Below are positions 1-6,642 of a stretch of 11,148 nucleotides of DNA, in pieces. The notes below the pieces were generated by a model. That model did not search any database and was not told where the DNA came from. It was given only the letters and a program-made list of their open reading frames with translations. Origin of the DNA: an uncultured Christensenella sp. (lineage in GTDB: Bacteria; Bacillota; Clostridia; Christensenellales; Borkfalkiaceae). The stretch is taken from assembly GCA_910586345.1 (NCBI GenBank), contig CAJUHC010000036.1, forward strand, positions 1 through 11,148, read 5' to 3'. Position numbers and translations under genes: made by a program. Each line of letters begins with the position of its first letter. Within the stretch, counting starts at the first letter, position 1.

Positions 1-56
1 AATTTGTTTGAGAGCTTTTAACTATACATTTTAATAACGATAAATTGAAATTTATC

Positions 57-593
57 TTATTCTGATTTTTTTCGTTTTGTGAAAGGAAACTTATCGTAAA
101 AGCATAGCAAATACAACGTTAAAAGCACGAACATAACAAATATTAAGCAGACACAAACTATTCCCCAAGCCAACTGTGTTTTTGCGTTTACATCTTTACC
201 GTAACTTACTGCCCAACATACTCCTTTATTACCATATCTTACTTCGCCGATATAAATTTCGACTTTTTCACCTATGCGTTGCTTATCAAGTGCCGTTTGC
301 TCGTAGTCATAGTAACTTCCACTTCCGCAAGCGCATTCAAATATTATTCCGTTTTCATCAACGTAACGGCATATCAAGTCGTAAGCTCCTCTCGATAATT
401 GAAGTTTTTGAAGATAGACTATTTCCGCTTCCGCCGTAACGTCACCGTCTATTGCCTTTTGAGTTTTTAAGCAGTCTGAATAGCTTACAAACATAAGAGC
501 TGCAATAAATATTAAAATTAAATTTACGATTGTAAACAATATGATACCCGTTATACTGAGCGGTGAAATTCTTTTGTTAGACTTATCTTTCAT
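57..593 (-). CDS. Small two-helix membrane protein, DUF3592-like, function unknown
   Basis: Not recognised with certainty. The 178-residue product has two clear hydrophobic helices, at about residues 13-37 and 141-166. A central soluble domain of about 100 residues lies between them. The N-terminus (KDKSNKR) and C-terminus (KRKKSE) are both basic, so the ends are probably cytoplasmic and the middle domain outside. The central part carries a pattern like Y-x-D-x-N-G-x-x-F followed by IGEKVEIYIGE. This resembles the layout of DUF3592 proteins, where a beta domain sits between two helices, but that assignment is inference. The ATG start is well supported: a GGAG motif lies six bases upstream, and a good promoter lies about 40 bases above the start. 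It is separated from the flavoprotein gene by a terminator, so it is probably transcribed alone. No enzymatic motif is visible. Confidence 0.75.
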   Translation of the reverse strand: MKDKSNKRISPLSITGIILFTIVNLILIFIAALMFVSYSDCLKTQKAIDGDVTAEAEIVYLQKLQLSRGAYDLICRYVDENGIIFECACGSGSYYDYEQTALDKQRIGEKVEIYIGEVRYGNKGVCWAVSYGKDVNAKTQLAWGIVCVCLIFVMFVLLTLYLLCFYDKFPFTKRKKSE

Positions 594-629
594 AACTTGC
601 TCCGCTAAATTACTGTTTATAGTTGTTTC

Positions 630-658
630 ATTATATCACGAAAAATTAAAGAGCGCAA
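630..658 (-). promoter_or_regulatory. Sigma-A-type promoter of the membrane-protein gene
   Basis: On the minus strand TTGCGC (653-658) is followed after exactly 17 bases by a perfect TATAAT (630-635). Transcription would start near position 623, leaving a leader of about 30 nt before the ATG at 593. This is the only promoter-like pair seen near this gene. Confidence 0.7.
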
Positions 659-702
659 CCGATTGAATTTTGCGGGATATATAAAACATATCTATATCTC
701 AC

Positions 703-720
703 TAGGCTACGCGTAGCCTA
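703..720. repeat. Perfect 18-bp palindrome
   Basis: TAGGCTACGCGTAGCCTA is identical to its own reverse complement over all 18 bases, with no spacer. It lies between the terminator of the flavoprotein gene and the promoter of the membrane-protein gene, about 45 bp above the -35 box of the latter. No T-run follows on either strand, so it is not a typical terminator. It could be a binding site for a dimeric regulator. I see no second copy in the window. Confidence 0.6.
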
Positions 721-744
721 ATTCGTCCACGAAAAGAAGTACAG

Positions 745-770
745 AAAAGGCACAGCTTAACGCTATGCCT
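745..770 (-). terminator. Rho-independent terminator after the flavoprotein gene
   Basis: On the minus strand, AGGCATAGC and GCTGTGCCT form a 9-bp stem with one U-G wobble around a 5-base loop (GTTAA). The 3' arm runs straight into TTTCTG and a further T-rich stretch. It lies about 65 bases beyond the stop codon of the flavoprotein gene. On the plus strand the wobble becomes an A-C mismatch, which favours the minus-strand reading. Confidence 0.7.
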
Positions 771-835
771 AAATCTTTTTATTTGCGTTTTATTAAATTC
801 ACTATGGGTATTACCGTAAATATCCGCTCCTATTT

Positions 836-1465
836 TTATCTTACGAAGTTGGTTTTGACTTTCGGAATTAATAACGGTTTTTCAAGTTCCGTACCCTTTG
901 CATTACGTAATAATTTCAAAAGCCAAGCCATATTGCTTCCCAAGGCGCGCATAATACAGACACCTTCTTCGTCTTTTAACACGTCTTCCGCGTTATTGCC
1001 GTGAACCATATTCCAATAATTCGACGGAACCTGTATCATATTATTTATACCTATGTATTTATTGAGAACATCGTAAGAAGCCGTTGTTCCCGCCCTACGC
1101 GCTGAAACTATGCTTGCAGCAGGCTTGAACTGCATATATTTTCCGAAAGCGCAGAACAGTCTGTCCATAGCGCAAACCGTCGCTCCGTTCGGCGAAGCAT
1201 AATGCACGGGCGCGCCGAAAATATATCCGTCGGCAAATTTAATTTTTTCGCCGACTGCGTTTATTGCGTCATCGCCGAATACGCAACCGTCTGCGTTGTC
1301 TTTTTTACAGCCGCCGCAACCTATACAGCCGCGCACAGGTTCGTTCCCAAGCCATATAATCTCGCTGTCCTCGCCCTGCTTTTTAAGTTCCTCCGCTATT
1401 ATACTCAAAGCCGTGTACGTACAGCCGTTTTTATGCGGGCTTCCGTTAATCATCAATACTTTCAT
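836..1465 (-). CDS. Iron-sulfur flavoprotein / NADPH-dependent FMN reductase family protein
   Basis: This is a 209-residue flavodoxin-fold protein of the NADPH-dependent FMN reductase superfamily, expected to bind FMN and transfer electrons in the cytoplasm. The N-terminus shows the FMN phosphate-binding pattern, MINGSPHKNGCT (residues 5-16). The second flavin-contact motif, GAPVHYASPNG, is near residues 85-95. Four cysteines at 47, 50, 53 and 61 form C-x2-C-x2-C-x7-C, the compact cluster motif of archaeal and clostridial iron-sulfur flavoproteins, so a 4Fe-4S cluster is likely. The start is placed at the ATG at 1463-1465, because the Shine-Dalgarno GGAG lies seven bases above it. An in-frame TTG two codons earlier would leave only one base of spacing. 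Flanking terminators make it a single-gene unit. The physiological electron partner and substrate are unknown. Confidence 0.88.
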   Translation of the reverse strand: MKVLMINGSPHKNGCTYTALSIIAEELKKQGEDSEIIWLGNEPVRGCIGCGGCKKDNADGCVFGDDAINAVGEKIKFADGYIFGAPVHYASPNGATVCAMDRLFCAFGKYMQFKPAASIVSARRAGTTASYDVLNKYIGINNMIQVPSNYWNMVHGNNAEDVLKDEEGVCIMRALGSNMAWLLKLLRNAKGTELEKPLLIPKVKTNFVR

Positions 1466-1472
1466 TTTCAAT

Positions 1473-1476
1473 CTCC
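1473..1476 (-). promoter_or_regulatory. Ribosome binding site deciding the flavoprotein start
   Basis: GGAG on the minus strand lies seven bases above the ATG at 1465 and only one base above the in-frame TTG at 1471. It therefore selects the ATG. It lies directly after the T-run of the leader terminator. Confidence 0.7.
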
Positions 1477-1482
1477 GGTTAT

Positions 1483-1516
1483 AAAAAAAGAAGGGTTAGA
1501 ATTAATCCGACCCTTC
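1483..1516 (-). terminator. Leader terminator (candidate attenuator) upstream of the flavoprotein gene
   Basis: On the minus strand GAAGGGT (1510-1516) pairs with ACCCTTC (1490-1496). Inside, after a C-A mismatch, G-U, G-C and A-U pairs close a 5-base loop. Seven consecutive T residues (1483-1489) follow at once, making a canonical intrinsic terminator. It lies downstream of the promoter at 1578-1606 and upstream of the ribosome binding site, so transcripts must read through it to reach the flavoprotein gene. It would also stop transcription arriving from the upstream operon. Confidence 0.75.
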
Positions 1517-1571
1517 CCCTTATCCTATTAAATTGCAGCTTTTCCGCCGCTTGAAATAGTCACTTTTAAGT
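1483..1571 (-). ncRNA. Predicted structured leader or small RNA of about 90 nt
   Basis: A promoter and an intrinsic terminator bracket this segment without a recognisable gene between them. Besides the terminator hairpin, a small upstream hairpin (1535-1550) is formed by GCGGC and GCTGC around a GGAAAA loop. A purine-rich stretch with two AAGGG copies joins the two. It does not match any riboswitch class I can recall, and I found no convincing antiterminator pairing. It may be a regulatory leader of the flavoprotein gene or a free small RNA. The start near 1571 is inferred from promoter spacing. Confidence 0.45.
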
Positions 1572-1585
1572 TATTACAGAATAAC
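1570..1585. promoter_or_regulatory. Candidate operator: inverted repeat over the -10 box
   Basis: GTTATT and AATAAC form 6-bp half sites separated by four bases. The dyad covers the -10 box (1578-1583) and the predicted transcription start. A repressor bound here would block initiation. The half sites are AT-rich, so chance is possible. Confidence 0.35.
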
Positions 1586-1606
1586 ATATAAAATTTAATT
1601 TGTCAA
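1578..1606 (-). promoter_or_regulatory. Strong sigma-A promoter reading toward the flavoprotein gene
   Basis: A perfect TTGACA (1601-1606) is followed after 17 bases of AT-rich spacer by TATTCT (1578-1583) on the minus strand. The predicted start is near 1571, giving a leader of about 105 nt before the ATG at 1465. It begins about 40 bases after the stop codon of the zinc-ribbon gene. Confidence 0.75.
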
Positions 1607-1614
1607 CACTTGAT

Positions 1615-1647
1615 ATAAATATTTATGCAAAATGCACAAATATTTAT
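1615..1647 (-). repeat. Long AT-rich hairpin over the stop codon of the zinc-ribbon gene
   Basis: Two 15-base arms (1615-1629 and 1633-1647) with a 3-base loop pair fully on the minus-strand RNA, with one G-U wobble. On the plus strand that position is an A-C mismatch, so the structure suits the minus-strand transcript. The stop codon of the upstream gene (1644-1646) lies inside one arm. There is no T-run after it, so it is not a classical terminator. It may stabilise or mark the 3' end of the operon mRNA. Confidence 0.5.
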
Positions 1648-2345
1648 TCCTTATACAAAAATCTGTGGCAGTTTTCGCATTCGGTGACTTCGCCGCCTGC
1701 TATTTTTTCCTTGCCGACAATCGAAAGTTCCATTCCGCACTTAGAACATCTGTCGTTTTTGACCGCGCAGATAATAGGGAATATTCTCTCGCTACGTTTC
1801 ATTTCGTAACGCTTCATAACCTCGGCGTCTATGTCCTTCGCTAATTTTTTGAGTTCGGTTTTTACCGTCTCCATTTCATCGAGCTTGACTTTCTTGTATT
1901 CCGAGTACGCCGCGGAATATTCTGCGTACTGTTTCTGAACGGAAATGGTTTTCTTTTTTAAAGCTTTATACTCCTCGTCGGCTTCCTTTATGGTTTTGAC
2001 AAGCGCGTTTATTTCCGATTTGATTGATTTAAGTCTTTCCGCAATCTGAGTCGCGTTCTTCTTATAAAACGAAATATCCGCCCCCTCTTCGACGAGCTCG
2101 TCGAGATTTTCAAAATCTTTCAGTGTTTCAGCTATTTCTTCGTATTTTTTAGTTAGCTTTTCAAGTATGGAATTAAGTTCCAAAGCCTTAGCGTCCATCG
2201 CGTCGAGTTTTTCGGGCGCTTTTGTCAAAAAGCTTTTCGCCTGTGAATAGTTTTTCCATTGTTCCGAATTCGCCGCTTCGCGCTCTATGTTCAAAAGCTT
2301 GGAATCCTCAGCCTGATACTTCAAAAGTTTTTCTACCTTAGCCAT
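1644..2345 (-). CDS. Coiled-coil protein with C-terminal C4 zinc ribbon (COG1579 / PF02591 type)
   Basis: The 233-residue product is highly charged and rich in Lys, Glu and Ala. It is predicted to be a long helical hairpin or coiled coil over residues 1-185. A small C-terminal zinc ribbon follows, with four cysteines in two C-x2-C pairs (C200/C203 and C223/C226), as in the COG1579 zinc-ribbon family. Proteins of this family are widespread and usually annotated only as zinc-ribbon proteins; a nucleic-acid role is often suggested, but I cannot infer one here. The ATG at 2345 has an AAAGGAG motif about ten bases upstream, immediately after the nif3 stop codon. Next to nif3 and trmK it is in its usual clostridial position. 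It is the last gene of the operon. Confidence 0.88.
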   Translation of the reverse strand: MAKVEKLLKYQAEDSKLLNIEREAANSEQWKNYSQAKSFLTKAPEKLDAMDAKALELNSILEKLTKKYEEIAETLKDFENLDELVEEGADISFYKKNATQIAERLKSIKSEINALVKTIKEADEEYKALKKKTISVQKQYAEYSAAYSEYKKVKLDEMETVKTELKKLAKDIDAEVMKRYEMKRSERIFPIICAVKNDRCSKCGMELSIVGKEKIAGGEVTECENCHRFLYKE

Positions 2346-2361
2346 AAATTTACAACTCCTT

Positions 2362-3132
2362 TTACAGAAGACCGCCGTCCGTAAAGTAATCCGACGGAAC
2401 AGATAAATCTTCCCTTATTTTTAAATATATTTTGTTAAAACCGTAACTCTCGGCGGAATAATGCGTCAAATGAATTACGTTCACTCCCTTTTCCGAAAGC
2501 GCGCAAATTTCGTGGTGTTTCATATCCGAAGAAACAAAAACGTCGGCGCCGTTTGAAACGGCGAACGAGATAGCCTTTTCATCGCAACCCGCTCCGCAGA
2601 ACGAAGCGACTTTGTTTACTTCGCGTTCTTCCGAACCGTAACCGATAACCTTATCAGTCGAAAATTCTTTTTTTATATTTGTTATATAATCTTCGAATTT
2701 GACGCGGGAAATGCCGTATACTCTGCCGTAACCGCCGTTTTCGATTTCCGCGAGGATTTTCGCGTCTTTTCCGCCTAATCCGCGCATAAGGTGATAATCT
2801 ATACCCTCGGGCGCGACGTCGAAATTAAGATGCATCGAAATTACGGAAACGCCGTATTTCACGCACTGCGCAACGGGTTCGCCGGAATTTATCCTCGAAA
2901 TTCCGCCGTAAATCGCAGGATGATGCGTAACGATTAGATTATATCCGAGACGAACCGCCTCTCTTACCGCTTCCGAAGATAAATCGAGAGTGAACAGCGC
3001 GCCGTTCACCGTTTCGCTTGCGTTGATAATAATCCCGCTGTTATCGTACATACCGTACTTTTTACAGAATTCGTCCGAAAGAGCAACGGGCGCGATTTTT
3101 TCAAGCTTTTTTAAAAATTCAGTCAGTGTCAC
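2362..3132 (-). CDS. Nif3-family dinuclear metal-centre protein (YbgI/YqfO type, short form)
   Basis: This is a Nif3/DUF34 family protein of 256 residues when started at the GTG at 3132. The family forms toroidal hexamers with two metal ions per subunit; the cellular role is unsettled. The metal-binding residues are recognisable: VTHHP (H70, H71), SMHLNFD (H101, D105) and the C-terminal LTHYSAE (H224, E228). SSDMKHHE also matches the conserved GD-x-K-x-H region. The usual N-terminal EWDNVGL motif is altered to MYDNSGI. It lacks the roughly 110-residue inserted domain of Bacillus YqfO and so resembles E. coli YbgI in length. An AAGGAG motif lies nine bases above the GTG but only three above an in-frame TTG at 3138, so the GTG is preferred. 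The gene overlaps the 3' end of trmK by 14 bases, which suggests translational coupling. Confidence 0.9.
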   Translation of the reverse strand: MTLTEFLKKLEKIAPVALSDEFCKKYGMYDNSGIIINASETVNGALFTLDLSSEAVREAVRLGYNLIVTHHPAIYGGISRINSGEPVAQCVKYGVSVISMHLNFDVAPEGIDYHLMRGLGGKDAKILAEIENGGYGRVYGISRVKFEDYITNIKKEFSTDKVIGYGSEEREVNKVASFCGAGCDEKAISFAVSNGADVFVSSDMKHHEICALSEKGVNVIHLTHYSAESYGFNKIYLKIREDLSVPSDYFTDGGLL

Positions 3133-3766
3133 CGTCAAGCACTCCTTCCATAAAAGCCACGTCCGATAAAAGACGCGAACGGCTTTCGTCCGTCATTTCG
3201 CATTTTAAGTATTTTTTCTTTTTATCTATTTCAGCCGTCAAATAGTCGCGGAATACGGGATTTTTCAGACTGTCTTTCCCGTATTTTAACTGAGACTGAG
3301 AATATTCGCAACCAACTTGCGCGCGGTTGCCCGCTATTAAAAAATAATAGTTTTTGCCGTCCGTAAATATGTCGTCCGCAGTAATTTCACAGCCTTTCGA
3401 CAACAGATACGCGCGAAGCGTTTCGGCGTTTTTCATAGGCTGGAACACGAAAGCATCGGGAATATAAGCGTTTTTTAAGATTTTGACAATCTCCTCTCCG
3501 CCTATACCCGCGATAAGAACTTCGTCCGTGCCCTCTATTTTTTCAAGTCCGTCGCAACAAACGTAACGGCATTTGCCTTTTTCTATGTAACCGGATAAAA
3601 GCTTTTGCGCTTTTAAAAGGCTTTTCGGGCTTATATCCGAAATTACCGCGTCCGAACAAAGATTGTTTTCCAGCATATACAGAGTGCAGTAACCGTGGTC
3701 GCAGGCGACGTCGGCAAAAGTTTTACAAGGTTTTAAAAAGGAACAAAGCGTTTCAATCCTGTCCAT
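3119..3766 (-). CDS. trmK: tRNA (adenine(22)-N1)-methyltransferase TrmK
   Basis: TrmK (YqfN in Bacillus) methylates N1 of adenine 22 in the tRNA D-arm using S-adenosylmethionine. The 215-residue product has the class I methyltransferase fold at its N-terminus. Motif I is FADVACDHGY (residues 17-26), where many homologues have ADIGSDHAYL. An acidic residue at D44 follows in the second strand. The family signatures IAGIGGEEI (85-93) and QPMKNAETLR (109-118) are present. The C-terminal part is Lys-rich and helical, as in the family. The ATG at 3766 has no clear Shine-Dalgarno sequence and lies 12 bases after the rpoD stop, so it probably depends on coupling to rpoD translation. The position directly after the sigma factor gene and before nif3 supports the call. 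Confidence 0.92.
   Translation of the reverse strand: MDRIETLCSFLKPCKTFADVACDHGYCTLYMLENNLCSDAVISDISPKSLLKAQKLLSGYIEKGKCRYVCCDGLEKIEGTDEVLIAGIGGEEIVKILKNAYIPDAFVFQPMKNAETLRAYLLSKGCEITADDIFTDGKNYYFLIAGNRAQVGCEYSQSQLKYGKDSLKNPVFRDYLTAEIDKKKKYLKCEMTDESRSRLLSDVAFMEGVLDGDTD
3142..3147 (-). promoter_or_regulatory. Ribosome binding site deciding the nif3 start
   Basis: AAGGAG on the minus strand, inside the end of trmK. Spacing is nine bases to the GTG at 3132 and three to the TTG at 3138, which favours the GTG. Confidence 0.6.
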
Positions 3767-3778
3767 ATTTCAACGGTT

Positions 3779-4837
3779 TCAAGTATCGAGGAAATCTTTA
3801 AGATGTTTGGAACGCGAAGGATGTCTTAACTTGCGGAGCGCTTTCGCTTCTATCTGACGTATACGTTCGCGCGTGACGTTGAATTCCCTGCCGACCTCTT
3901 CGAGAGTGCGGGGTCTGCCGTCGTCCACTCCGTAACGCAATCTAAGTACTTTTTCCTCGCGCGGTGTCAGCGTATTGAGAACAGATAACAGCGTCTCTTT
4001 TAGCATTGTAGTAGATACGCTGTCGGACGGCGTTACGGTAGATTCGTCCTCGATAAAATCGCCGAGGTGGCTGTCTTCTTCCTCGCCTATCGGAGTTTCG
4101 AGCGAAACGGGGTCCTGCGCGATTTTCTGTATTTCACGGACTCGTTCTTCGGTTATGTGCATTTCCTCCGCGATTTCCGCAGGAGTGGGTTCCCTGCCGA
4201 ATTTCTGCAATAAAAGTCTCGATACGCGGGTGAGTTTGTTTATAGTTTCGACCATATGAACGGGAATACGTATAGTTCTCGCCTGGTCCGCGATAGCTCT
4301 CGTAATCGCCTGTCTTATCCACCACGTAGCGTAAGTCGAAAACTTAAAACCTTTCTGGTAATCGAATTTTTCAACGGCTTTCATAAGACCGAGATTGCCT
4401 TCCTGTATCAAATCGAGAAACAGCATTCCGCGTCCGACGTATCTTTTCGCGATAGATACGACGAGTCTCAGGTTCGCTTCCGAAAGTCTTTTCTTGGCTT
4501 CCTCGTCGCCGTCCTGCATTCTGCGCGCAAGTTCGATTTCCTCGTCGGGCGAAAGGAGAGGAACCCTTCCTATATCTTTAAGATACATTTTGACGGGGTC
4601 GTCAAGACCGATGTCGGAAAGAGCCTGTTCGTATAACTCCTTGTCGCGTTCCGCCTCGTCGATTATCTGTATACCCGCTTCCGCTATGGATTTGTAAACG
4701 TAATCCATCTGGTTCGGAGTCGTTTCGTATTTTTCCATTATATCGCAAAGCGCGTTAGTGGTTATACTTCCCTTAGCGCCGTAAGTATCGATAATCTGTT
4801 TTAAAATATCGTTAAGCTTTTGCTCGGATAAACTCAT
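3779..4837 (-). CDS. rpoD: RNA polymerase primary sigma factor RpoD/SigA
   Basis: This is the housekeeping sigma-70 factor that directs RNA polymerase to most promoters. The 352-residue product has a short N-terminal region 1.1-like segment (1-70). Region 1.2 follows, with DPVKMYLKDIGRVPLL (80-95). Region 2 contains the core-binding and -10-recognition helices (FSTYATWWIRQAITRAI, 166-182). Region 3 follows (about 190-270). Region 4.2 has the helix-turn-helix TLEEVGREFNVTRERIRQIE (311-330), which reads the -35 box. The length is typical of Firmicute SigA, without the large insert of E. coli RpoD. The ATG has a GGAG seven bases upstream, inside the end of dnaG; the gap to dnaG is 2 bases. The order dnaG-rpoD is the classical macromolecular-synthesis arrangement. 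Confidence 0.98.
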   Translation of the reverse strand: MSLSEQKLNDILKQIIDTYGAKGSITTNALCDIMEKYETTPNQMDYVYKSIAEAGIQIIDEAERDKELYEQALSDIGLDDPVKMYLKDIGRVPLLSPDEEIELARRMQDGDEEAKKRLSEANLRLVVSIAKRYVGRGMLFLDLIQEGNLGLMKAVEKFDYQKGFKFSTYATWWIRQAITRAIADQARTIRIPVHMVETINKLTRVSRLLLQKFGREPTPAEIAEEMHITEERVREIQKIAQDPVSLETPIGEEEDSHLGDFIEDESTVTPSDSVSTTMLKETLLSVLNTLTPREEKVLRLRYGVDDGRPRTLEEVGREFNVTRERIRQIEAKALRKLRHPSRSKHLKDFLDT

Positions 4838-4839
4838 TA

Positions 4840-6621
4840 TTATTCTCCGCTTTTTATTTTTTCCTTTTGTTTTAACAGTTTCTGTATTTCGGACGCTATC
4901 GAAAGCTTTTTCGAAATTTCGTTTTCTTTCTGCGCCCCTGCCTTCAATACGTCTATCTGCGAATTAATCCTGTTGATTTTAAGCTGTCTTACGCAATCGT
5001 TAAAATATTTTTCGTTAACTTCGCCCGCCAATTTATTGCCGTCGTTCAAATCGAAAATGAAATTTAGTTCTGCGTTTTCTTTGCCGTCTTCTTCAAAAAA
5101 CTCAAACAGCTCCGCAGGCTGTATCCGTTCTTCCAAGAGATATTTCGATTTTATATAATTCGCTATTATTTCGTGAACTTCGTTACAGAACGGTATCTTC
5201 GTTGCGTCGCCTTCCGCATATTTAGCTCCGAATAAATAACACGCTATGACGAACCTCGAAGCTTTTTCTATTTTGGTGGAATCGTCCTTTCGTTTAACCT
5301 CGTCCTTTACGGTTTTAACCGTCTGTGGTTTTGAAGTCAATTCACGGCTCAAATATTCGTAAGTAATGCCTGTTGTATCTCTAAGCTGTTTTAAAAGAAT
5401 GTCCTGTTCCGCCGCGCTTTCGACCGTGCGGACGATATTGAGAGCTTCGGTTGCGTATTTGCGCTTATCCTCCGTTTTCGTTAAATCGAAACCCCTGCCG
5501 AGTACGTTTAACTTATAATCTATGAGAGGCATAGCCGAACCGAGACATTTTTTATACCCTTCCTCTCCGCGCTGTTTTATAACGTCGTCCGGGTCTAATC
5601 CGTCGGGAAGAGGAACTACTTTGACGTTCACTCCTTCGCCTTTCAGAATTTCAAGACCGCGCATATTCGCTTTCTGTCCCGCGCCGTCGCCGTCGTAGCT
5701 TATCAGAACTGTGTCCGCATATCTCTTTATAAGCCGTGCCTGTTCCTGAGTGAGCGAAGTACCCATACTCGCGACAACGTTTTTAAAACCCGCCTGATAG
5801 AGAGAAATGGTATCCATGTAACCCTCTACCATTATCACTTCCTTTATAGTTTGAGTCTTTCTCAGCTTTTTTAAAAGATTTATATTATAAAGAGTTTTGC
5901 TTTTATTAAATAAAATAGTTTCTTTGGTATTCTTGTATTTTGCAAAGTCCGTCTTTTTCAGTATTCTGCCGCCGAACGCAACCACTTCGTCCATTGCGTT
6001 TATGACGGGAAAGACGAGCCGTCCGCCTTGCGCGTCCGTAAGTCTGCCGTCCGCTTCGTTCACCGCTCCGCTGTCGATTATATCCTGTTTCGAGTAGCCT
6101 TTCGAAAGTAAAAATTTAGGCAGTTCGTGGAAATTCAAACTCGCTCCGAGTCCGAATGTTCTGACGATATTGGACGGTATTTTCCTTTTCAGAATATAAT
6201 TTATATGCTCTTCGGCTTTGCCCGAATTGAGGTTGTCCAGATAAAAATGCGCGCAGTCGTTCATTATTTTTAAAAGCGTATCTCGCTTTCTCTTTAACTC
6301 AACCGTTTTTTGGTTATCGAACCCAGTCTGCGGCATTTGAAGCCCCGCGCGTTCGGAGAGCATTTTGACCGCGTCCATAAAATCGATATTTTCCATTTCA
6401 CGGACGAACTTTATTACGTCGCCCGATTCGCCGCAGCCGAAACAGTGGTAGTACTGGTCCGCCTCGTTTATCGAAAAAGACGGAGTCTTTTCGTGATGAA
6501 ACGGACAGCACGCCCAATAATTGCCGCCGCGTCTTTCCAACGAAACGTAACTTGCGATAACGTCGGTAATATTTAACTTTTCTTTAAGAGTTATCAAAAA
6601 CTCCTGCAAAGCAGTAGCCAT
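4840..6621 (-). CDS. dnaG: DNA primase DnaG
   Basis: DnaG makes the RNA primers for chromosome replication and works with the replicative helicase at the fork. The 593-residue product has all three expected parts. The N-terminal CHC2 zinc finger has C39, H42, C60 and C63 (CPFHHEKTPSF, then YHCFGCGESGD). The central catalytic core includes RLVFPVINAMDEVVAFGGR (201-219) and the Toprim domain, with E266 in VEGYMD and D310/D312 in YDGDGAG. The C-terminal helicase-interaction region is diverged and Lys/Glu-rich. The ATG at 6621 has no obvious Shine-Dalgarno sequence. The 21-base gap to the upstream dgt gene suggests shared transcription. Confidence 0.97.
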   Translation of the reverse strand: MATALQEFLITLKEKLNITDVIASYVSLERRGGNYWACCPFHHEKTPSFSINEADQYYHCFGCGESGDVIKFVREMENIDFMDAVKMLSERAGLQMPQTGFDNQKTVELKRKRDTLLKIMNDCAHFYLDNLNSGKAEEHINYILKRKIPSNIVRTFGLGASLNFHELPKFLLSKGYSKQDIIDSGAVNEADGRLTDAQGGRLVFPVINAMDEVVAFGGRILKKTDFAKYKNTKETILFNKSKTLYNINLLKKLRKTQTIKEVIMVEGYMDTISLYQAGFKNVVASMGTSLTQEQARLIKRYADTVLISYDGDGAGQKANMRGLEILKGEGVNVKVVPLPDGLDPDDVIKQRGEEGYKKCLGSAMPLIDYKLNVLGRGFDLTKTEDKRKYATEALNIVRTVESAAEQDILLKQLRDTTGITYEYLSRELTSKPQTVKTVKDEVKRKDDSTKIEKASRFVIACYLFGAKYAEGDATKIPFCNEVHEIIANYIKSKYLLEERIQPAELFEFFEEDGKENAELNFIFDLNDGNKLAGEVNEKYFNDCVRQLKINRINSQIDVLKAGAQKENEISKKLSIASEIQKLLKQKEKIKSGE

Positions 6622-6642
6622 AAAAGTAATTTACGCCGTACG

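Noticed and set aside
39..56. AT-only stem (GATAAATT/AATTTATC) right after the stop codon of the membrane-protein gene.
   Set aside because: Two-base loop, almost all A-T pairs and no T-run after it; too weak to call a terminator.
765..1004. Plus-strand open frame crossing the end of the flavoprotein gene.
   Set aside because: Its start lies inside the terminator stem and its body is antisense to a conserved gene; no sensible product.
1528..1563. Possible leader peptide on the minus strand: GTG followed by ten codons and TAA, within the flavoprotein leader.
   Set aside because: There is no Shine-Dalgarno sequence, the 5' end would be only about eight bases upstream, and no run of a regulatory amino acid is encoded.
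4256..4697. Plus-strand open frames of 100-126 codons inside rpoD.
   Set aside because: They are antisense shadows of a highly conserved sigma factor with no ribosome binding site or family resemblance.
5897..6576. Plus-strand open frames inside dnaG, considered as possible antisense genes.
   Set aside because: The sense strand encodes intact primase motifs across the same bases and no promoter or ribosome binding site supports the other strand.
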